A stretch of 16,305 nucleotides of DNA from JAJRAL01 sp050015815 (GTDB lineage: Archaea > Thermoplasmatota > Thermoplasmata > Methanomassiliicoccales > UBA472), in assembly GCA_050015815.1 (NCBI GenBank), contig JBEKAR010000022.1:1-16305 (forward strand), in the 5' to 3' direction. The position numbers and the translations under genes were made by a program. Positions 11,817-16,305 of the stretch are shown here, piece after piece. A model generated the notes under the pieces. That model was given only the letters and a program-made list of their open reading frames with translations, did not search any database and had not been told where the DNA came from. Within the stretch, counting starts at the first letter, position 1, and each line of letters starts with the position of its first letter.

Positions 11817-13622
11817 CTAGCCGATCGTATAGCCGCATGCAGGGCACACCAGGGCGCTCTCCTGGATGAGGAGTGGGTTGCCGCAGTCCGGGCAGGACAA
11901 GTCGATCTTCCCGGCAGTAAGGACCTGTGTCGGACGCGAGCCTTCGCGGTAGATCGTGATCCCTTTGCACCCAAGCTCATGCGCCAGCAGATAGACGTTC
12001 TTGATGTCCTCGCGAGTACTGTTGCCAGGGAAGTTGATCGTCTTCGATACGGCGTTGTCGACCTGCTTCTGGAACTCCGCCTGGACTCTCACATGGTCCT
12101 CGGCGCTGACATCGTACGAGGTGACGAAGACCTCCCTCACGTCCTCGGGTATCGAGGAGTACGAGGCGATGGAATGGCCAGCGGCGAGCATCGCCGGAAG
12201 CTGCTCGTCGTAGAATCCGCGCTTCTTCGCCGTTTCGATGAAGAACGGGTTCACCTCCCTCAAGTGCGTTCCCTCCATGACGTGTTTGACGTATGACAGA
12301 GCGTAGAGCGGCTCGATCCCGCTCGAACACGACGCGATCATGCTGATCGTGCCAGTCGGAGCTACGCTCAGCACCGTGGCGTTGCGCCGACGGGATCTGA
12401 ACATGCTCTTTCCGATGTTGGGGAAGTCGCCCCGCGATTCGGCGATCCTCGCCGACGTCTCGTCGGCGCGCTTCCGGACGAAGGTAATCAGCTCCCGCGC
12501 GATGCCGAGCGACCTCGTGCTTCCGTATCGTACATCCATCCGCACAAGCATGTCCGCGAACCCCATCACCCCGAGCCCGATTTTCCTGTTGCCCCGGGCC
12601 ATGTCTTCGATTTGCTTCAGAGGATAGCGCGAGGCGTCGACGACGTTGTCGAGAAATCGTACGCCTAGATCGACGGTCTCGCCGAGCCTTTCCCAATCCA
12701 CCTCGTAACTGTCGCCTTTGGGCATGAGCATCCGATCGACGTTGATCGAGCCGAGGTTGCAGGCCTCGAACGGCAGGAGCGGGACCTCGCCGCACGGGTT
12801 CGTCGATTCTATCTCGCCCACTCCAGGCGTGGGATTGGCCCGGTTGATCGTGTCGAGGAAGACCATGCCCGGATCTCCGGTCCTCCAGGCCCCCTCGCAT
12901 ATCTCTTCTAGTACGGCGGCCGCGTTCTTCCTTCCGACCTTCTGCCTGGTGCGGGGATTGATGAGGTCATAGTCGCCGCCCTTCCTTGCCTCCCGCATGA
13001 ACTCGTCAGTCGCCCCGACGGAGATGTTGAAGTTCGTTAGCGACTTCATGTCGTCCTTGGCGTGGATGAACATCTCGATGTCCGGATGGTCCACTCGAAG
13101 GATGCCCATCGAAGCTCCCCTCCGCCTTCCTCCCTGCTTGATCGCATCCGTCGCCGCGTCGAACACCTTCATGAACGAGACGGGGCCGGAGGCGACCCCC
13201 ATGGTCGACTTGACGACGTCGCCCGCAGGCCGGAGGCGGGAGAACGAGAAGCCGGTCCCTCCGCCAGTTTGCTGAATGATAGCAGTGAATTTGACCGCGT
13301 CGTAGATGCCCTCGATCGAATCCTCTACCGGGATGACGAAGCACGCAGCGAGCTGCTGTATCTCCGTGCCGGCGTTCATCAGACAGGGGGAGTTCGGTAG
13401 GAACTCCAGGCCGCGCATCGCGGCAAAGAACTCCTTCTCCTCCGCCTTGGCCGAGCGACCGTCATCGTACAACGAGTTCGGCGACGCGACCGAGCGAGCG
13501 ACCCGTCGGAACATATCGTCCGGCGTCTCGGTCACCTGGCCAGTCTCATCCTTCAGCAGGTAGCGCTTCTGCAGGACGATGAGCGAGTTCTCGGTGAGTC
13601 CCGGGAACTTCCGCGAGGCCAT
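11817..13622 (-). CDS. nrdJ: Class II (adenosylcobalamin-dependent) ribonucleotide reductase, compact form
   Basis: This 601-residue enzyme reduces ribonucleotides to deoxyribonucleotides using a B12-generated thiyl radical, independent of oxygen. Numbered from the ATG at 13622, the redox Cys pair is C94 (QQLAACFV) and C288 (EACNLGSIN). The thiyl-radical Cys is C277 in NPCGE, with N275 and E279. The C-terminus has EGSRPTQVL and two CxxC pairs (C577/C580, C593/C596), a zinc-ribbon-like tail that probably re-reduces the active site. There is no N-terminal ATP-cone, so overall-activity control by ATP/dATP is not expected in the usual form. An earlier ATG at 13673 overlaps a TATA box (TATAAATG), so transcription should start downstream of it, favouring the ATG at 13622. 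There is no SD. The gene is divergent from the small gene at 13710. Confidence 0.93.
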   Translation of the reverse strand: MASRKFPGLTENSLIVLQKRYLLKDETGQVTETPDDMFRRVARSVASPNSLYDDGRSAKAEEKEFFAAMRGLEFLPNSPCLMNAGTEIQQLAACFVIPVEDSIEGIYDAVKFTAIIQQTGGGTGFSFSRLRPAGDVVKSTMGVASGPVSFMKVFDAATDAIKQGGRRRGASMGILRVDHPDIEMFIHAKDDMKSLTNFNISVGATDEFMREARKGGDYDLINPRTRQKVGRKNAAAVLEEICEGAWRTGDPGMVFLDTINRANPTPGVGEIESTNPCGEVPLLPFEACNLGSINVDRMLMPKGDSYEVDWERLGETVDLGVRFLDNVVDASRYPLKQIEDMARGNRKIGLGVMGFADMLVRMDVRYGSTRSLGIARELITFVRKRADETSARIAESRGDFPNIGKSMFRSRRRNATVLSVAPTGTISMIASCSSGIEPLYALSYVKHVMEGTHLREVNPFFIETAKKRGFYDEQLPAMLAAGHSIASYSSIPEDVREVFVTSYDVSAEDHVRVQAEFQKQVDNAVSKTINFPGNSTREDIKNVYLLAHELGCKGITIYREGSRPTQVLTAGKIDLSCPDCGNPLLIQESALVCPACGYTIG

Positions 13623-13670
13623 GGACTCAGATTCGAGGCCGCGGTAGATAAGCGCGATGCCCTGCTCACG

Positions 13671-13680
13671 CATTTATACC
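13671..13680. promoter_or_regulatory. TATA element of nrdJ, possibly shared with the gene at 13710
   Basis: The minus strand reads GGTATAAATG, a good TATA box pointing to an nrdJ start near 13650. The plus strand reads CATTTATACC, which would place a start near 13700, 10 nt before the ATG at 13710. One near-symmetric TATA element may therefore serve both divergent genes, which lie only 87 bp apart. Confidence 0.5.
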
Positions 13681-13709
13681 GCCGACGTGGCTACTCTCCC
13701 GGGGGAAAG

Positions 13710-13943
13710 ATGCATTACGGCATCAGCACGAAGCTGCCTCCCGACACGGTGATCGAGAAGGCCGTTGAGTACTTCAGCAAGCTCGGGCTGAAGGTGAGGG
13801 AGAAGACGGATTGCTCGCTCTTCATGGAGGGGACCGGGGGCTACATCGACCTTGGCGTCTGCGGCGGTGACGGGACCGACGTGGATATCGTGACACAGGA
13901 GTGGAACGAGCAGGTCAAGCAGTTCCTGCAACGGCTCTCGTGA
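13710..13943 (+). CDS. Small conserved-type protein of unknown function
   Basis: I do not recognise the family of this 77-residue protein. It begins MHYGISTKLPPDTVIEKAVE and reads as a compact alpha/beta fold: an amphipathic helix (about 12-26), strands LKVRE and CSLFMEG, a Gly-rich turn GTGGYIDLGVCGGDGTDVDI (42-61), and a C-terminal helix ending QFLQRLS. It has no signal peptide or membrane segment. The start has GGGGG 4 nt upstream as a weak SD and a TATA candidate at 13673. The TRAM gene begins 9 bp after its stop, with an SD overlapping that stop, so the two are co-transcribed and likely translationally linked. The charged, even composition and the operon link argue for a real cytosolic protein, perhaps in RNA or translation biology (inferred from the partner). 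Confidence 0.75.
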   Translation: MHYGISTKLPPDTVIEKAVEYFSKLGLKVREKTDCSLFMEGTGGYIDLGVCGGDGTDVDIVTQEWNEQVKQFLQRLS

Positions 13944-13952
13944 GGGATCTGA

Positions 13953-14192
13953 ATGACTGACGATAAAGAGGCGAAAGGAGAGCATCTAGTCAAGATCGAG
14001 GCAGGCAAGGAGTACACCGTCCGCATCGTCGATCGCGGTCGACAGGGAGACGGCATTGCGCGCGTGGCCGGGCTCGTTATCTTCGTGCCGGAGACGGCGC
14101 CAGGTAATGAAGTAAGGGTCCTGGTGACTAGGCTCGGGACCAACTGCGCCTTTGCCCGAAAGGTACAGGCCGAGGGTGGAGAGGGCGCCTAG
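13953..14192 (+). CDS. Stand-alone TRAM-domain protein
   Basis: This 79-residue protein is essentially one TRAM domain (about 17-72), an OB-like RNA-binding fold also attached to tRNA-modifying enzymes. The pattern YTVRIVDRGRQGDGIARVAG, then FVPETAPGNEVRVLVTRLG and CAFARK, is typical. In archaea, single TRAM proteins bind RNA and have been shown in methanogens to act as cold-responsive RNA chaperones, so a similar role is likely here. The SD GAGGGA (13942-13947) overlaps the stop of the preceding gene and sits 5 nt before the ATG, implying coupling. Its TAG stop (14190-14192) overlaps the TAG stop of the convergent radical SAM gene in the palindrome CTAG, leaving no intergenic space between the units. 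Confidence 0.92.
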   Translation: MTDDKEAKGEHLVKIEAGKEYTVRIVDRGRQGDGIARVAGLVIFVPETAPGNEVRVLVTRLGTNCAFARKVQAEGGEGA

Positions 14193-14902
14193 GCCCGGTT
14201 GCCGGAGCGGAAGTCCGCCCGGAACTCCTTGCCTCGGACGAACACGTTCGGAACGTACTCCAGAAGCACACGTGCGAGCGCGACCATCTCCGACTCATTC
14301 GGTCCCGGCTCCTTCACTTTCGCGAATGGGCGTTCGTTCTCTGGTAGGGCGAGGAACTGCATGAGGAACGCCTCGGTGGCGACCCCGGAGATCTGCCTGC
14401 CGATCTTCGCCATCCTATCCTGGTCCATGAAGCCTGGAATTATCCTGATCCAGACCCTGACGTCTTTCCCGCGGATCACCTCGAGGCTCTTCCAGAGCGC
14501 CTTCAGGTACTTCCCCGTCGCCTCCCTGCCCAGTCCGGTCAGTTGGGAATTGCACTCGATGTCGTCCAGGGCACACTTGACCTCGATAATGTAGCGGTTG
14601 ACGAGGTTCAACGTTTGGTGAAGGAGCTCTGGGTCCATGCCGTTGGTCTTGAGGGTGACGCGCCGGTTCATCCTGGACAGACGTTGAAGTAGTTCGAGCA
14701 GCTCCTTCTTCTGGACCGTCGGCTCGGCCCCTCCGAGATAGACCTCCTCCACCTTTGGATTGGCGATGAACTCCAACACTTCCTGGACCTCTTTCTCCAT
14801 CATCGGCTGCATGATGTGGGTGCAGTAAGGGCACCTGAGCTGGCAACCATAGAATTGAACGCTCACCCCCTTCCCCTCCTTCTTCAGGCCGATGAGCTTC
14901 AC
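14189..14902 (-). CDS. Radical SAM protein, activating-enzyme-like
   Basis: This 237-residue radical SAM enzyme uses a 4Fe-4S cluster and S-adenosylmethionine to make a 5'-deoxyadenosyl radical. The cluster motif is C20-x3-C24-x2-C27 in YGCQLRCPYC. YLGGAEPT (55-62) is the GGE-type SAM-binding motif, and LKTNGMDPELL follows on the third strand. Short length and N-terminal cluster resemble glycyl-radical activases (PflA/NrdG2-like), but no glycyl-radical enzyme is in the window and the nearby reductase is class II, which needs no activase, so the substrate is unknown. The start is a GTG at 14902 with AGGT shortly upstream. It follows the eIF2B-like gene by 25 bp and is probably co-transcribed with it. 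Its 3' end overlaps the TRAM gene by 2 bp. Confidence 0.87.
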   Translation of the reverse strand: MKLIGLKKEGKGVSVQFYGCQLRCPYCTHIMQPMMEKEVQEVLEFIANPKVEEVYLGGAEPTVQKKELLELLQRLSRMNRRVTLKTNGMDPELLHQTLNLVNRYIIEVKCALDDIECNSQLTGLGREATGKYLKALWKSLEVIRGKDVRVWIRIIPGFMDQDRMAKIGRQISGVATEAFLMQFLALPENERPFAKVKEPGPNESEMVALARVLLEYVPNVFVRGKEFRADFRSGNRA

Positions 14903-14927
14903 GAGACCTAGAGGGTCATCCGCGGAG

Positions 14928-15809
14928 TTAATCGTTTGTGAGTCGCCAGACGTTTCTAGAAATGCTGTCCAGCAGAGGGTGTGGCCCGGTCGAGAACCTA
15001 AGCTCGTTTGGCTTCAGCACGCCCAACTCGGTGACGAGATCCGTCACACCTTCGAGCGGGGTCCGTTCGAACACCTGGGTATGCCGCACTATGCCGTCGC
15101 GCCTCCTTCGTCTGGTGATCGGGTCGGAGATGTCCACGCCGACGATCTTAGTTGACGCAGCTAGAGCATGGAGCGGTATCCCTGCCTTGGCAGCAGCGAG
15201 CGCAAGCGAGGACGTGCCGACCTTGTTGACCAGGTAGCCAGGGATTACGCAGTCCGCCCCGCAGACGGCACAGCCGCACTCCTTCGCGACCTCAAAGACC
15301 ATGGAGTCCGCGACCACCTCGCACTCGATCCCCGAATGAGCGAGCTTCTTGGCCATCTTCGTTCCCTCGCCTCCCGGCCTTGATTCCATCACGACGACCT
15401 TGGGCAGACTTCGCCGGACCGCGATCAGAGCTCTTGCGACGGTGGAGGAATTTGAGATTGTGATCACCTTACCATGCGTCACGATAGTGGCGAACGCCTT
15501 GTTGATCTTGGCATCTGCCCCGTCCTCTCTGGCGATGAACTCATTGACGTGCTTGATCGCGACGCTTATGTCTGGTTGCGGCGTCTCGGGCAGGTCTGTC
15601 ACAACTTGATTCAGCAGCACGAAGAGGGGCGCCATCGAACGCCTCACCCGAAAGCCCCCTCGCGAGAACTCACGCACCGAGCATATCTCGACCCTGGTAC
15701 CATCAAGATAATCGCGGAGGCCGATGGCGACGTACCGCGCGGTCTCGGCCGCTCCAGAGACACGGTCCACCCTGATGCGGTAGAGAAGCGTTTCGAGGCG
15801 GGCATCCAT
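14928..15809 (-). CDS. eIF2B alpha/beta/delta-family protein (ribose-1,5-bisphosphate isomerase-like)
   Basis: This 293-residue cytosolic protein belongs to the family that includes eIF2B alpha/beta/delta subunits, archaeal ribose-1,5-bisphosphate isomerase (AMP pathway) and methylthioribose-1-phosphate isomerase. Typical parts are the helical N-terminus, VITISNSSTVARAL, VVMESRPGGEGTKMAKKL, and CGADCVIPGYLVNKVGTSSLAL with the conserved Asp of GAD. The strand that carries the catalytic Cys in the isomerases (usually THC-type) reads TISNS here, so that Cys appears absent. An eIF2B-like or other sugar-phosphate/nucleotide-binding role is therefore as likely as isomerase activity. The ATG at 15809 is used; a GTG at 15818 would add three residues. 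It lies 34 bp after a DUF835 gene and 25 bp before the radical SAM gene, probably in one operon. Confidence 0.88.
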   Translation of the reverse strand: MDARLETLLYRIRVDRVSGAAETARYVAIGLRDYLDGTRVEICSVREFSRGGFRVRRSMAPLFVLLNQVVTDLPETPQPDISVAIKHVNEFIAREDGADAKINKAFATIVTHGKVITISNSSTVARALIAVRRSLPKVVVMESRPGGEGTKMAKKLAHSGIECEVVADSMVFEVAKECGCAVCGADCVIPGYLVNKVGTSSLALAAAKAGIPLHALAASTKIVGVDISDPITRRRRRDGIVRHTQVFERTPLEGVTDLVTELGVLKPNELRFSTGPHPLLDSISRNVWRLTND

Positions 15810-15843
15810 GATGACCACGATGCCCGCCGTCGGAGAAATAGTC

Positions 15844-16305
15844 TTACGATTCGCCCTCGGCGATCGAGCACACGACCTCGTCGGAGATCTTCTCCAGCTC
15901 GAGCACGGTGTGTTCCCGGTACATCTTCGGGTCCATCGAGATCAGCATGTTCGTCCCGTTCGACGCGACCCTCTCCTGCGCCTTCCTGAGCACGTCGACC
16001 ACGGGCCTCAAACCGTTCCACATCTCGAGGACGTCGATCCCGTTGAGCGCGATTAGTCCGTCGGGGTTCTTCTTCAGGAACTCCTCGACCCGGCCCTCGA
16101 ACGCTTTCAGGTTCATCGGCGGTATGCAATCGGTCTCCGGCCTTGGGCTTAGCCAGTACGTCTGCATGATCTCGGGATCGAAGTCGAACTGCGTTCTGAG
16201 CTGTGCCGGCGAGTGCTTCGAGATATAGAGCGTCGGTCGTCCATTGCGCAGCTCGGTCCTGAGGATCTGGTGCGTTCGCAGCGGAACTCTCTCCTCGAAC
16301 AGATA
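15844..16305 (-). CDS. DUF835-family protein C (start outside window)
   Basis: The visible 153 C-terminal residues form a third DUF835 protein; the frame is open to the right edge, so an ATG at 16167 is internal. Blocks that align with proteins A and B are GRPTLYISKHSPAQL, TYWLSPRP, LIALNGIDVLEMWNGL and NMLISMDPKMY. The position of the usual LDGLEYL block has Asn in place of the first Asp, so the Walker-B-like acid is changed. It ends VVCSIAEGES without a long tail. It precedes the eIF2B-like gene by 34 bp on the same strand and probably leads that operon in this window. Additional N-terminal sensory domains, common in this family, cannot be excluded. Confidence 0.82.
   Translation of the reverse strand, partial: YLFEERVPLRTHQILRTELRNGRPTLYISKHSPAQLRTQFDFDPEIMQTYWLSPRPETDCIPPMNLKAFEGRVEEFLKKNPDGLIALNGIDVLEMWNGLRPVVDVLRKAQERVASNGTNMLISMDPKMYREHTVLELEKISDEVVCSIAEGES

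Noticed and set aside
13623..13673. Using the ATG at 13673 as the nrdJ start
   Set aside because: It overlaps the TATA element, and the extra 17 residues precede the usual family N-terminus.

Overview
The window is a dense, G+C-rich archaeal chromosome segment, most likely from an uncultured Thermoplasmata-type lineage (Candidatus Thermoplasmatota); the lineage is an inference. Archaeal signs are TATA-box promoters at the expected distance from starts, three DUF835-family proteins, a stand-alone TrpB2, an archaeal eIF2B-like protein, a single-domain TRAM protein, and a mix of leaderless and Shine-Dalgarno (SD) starts. No rRNA, tRNA, CRISPR array, transposase or integrase was found.

Layout, left to right. 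(1) 3-674 (+) is the C-terminal end of an FAD-linked oxidase that starts outside the window. (2) 726-3382 (-) is a copper module: the Cu+-exporting P1B ATPase CopA followed, with an ATGA stop/start overlap, by a 48-residue YHS-domain protein that is easily missed. (3) 3504-4622 (-) holds a RidA-type deaminase and a HAD phosphatase. (4) 4731-5180 is an AT-richer island with a promoter, an SD-occluding hairpin, and a gene for a secreted peptide made of a signal sequence plus seven perfect NIPGVDPH octapeptides; strong inverted repeats follow. (5) 5219-9024 is a regulatory region: an 896-residue STAND ATPase (winged helix, NB-ARC-like NTPase with MHD motif, TPRs) divergent from a DUF835 protein, whose 3' end overlaps that of a convergent second DUF835 gene by 104 bp. 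(6) 9150-11493 (-) encodes an isoaspartyl peptidase/asparaginase and TrpB2; the trpB2 promoter carries a tandem pair of TRP-box-like TGTACA sites. (7) 11817-13622 (-) is a compact class II ribonucleotide reductase. It is divergent from a two-gene (+) unit (small unknown protein and TRAM protein), possibly sharing one TATA element. (8) 14189-16305 (-) is a likely operon of a DUF835 protein (running off the right edge), an eIF2B/ribose-1,5-bisphosphate-isomerase-family protein without the usual catalytic Cys, and a radical SAM protein.

Most genes are housekeeping or metabolic: copper efflux, reactive enamine/imine removal, isoaspartate turnover, tryptophan synthase-like chemistry and deoxynucleotide synthesis. 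The most unusual items are the octapeptide-repeat gene, where every difference among the repeat units is synonymous and an RNA hairpin covers the ribosome-binding site, and the TGTACA pair at trpB2, which resembles the TrpY operator known from Methanothermobacter.
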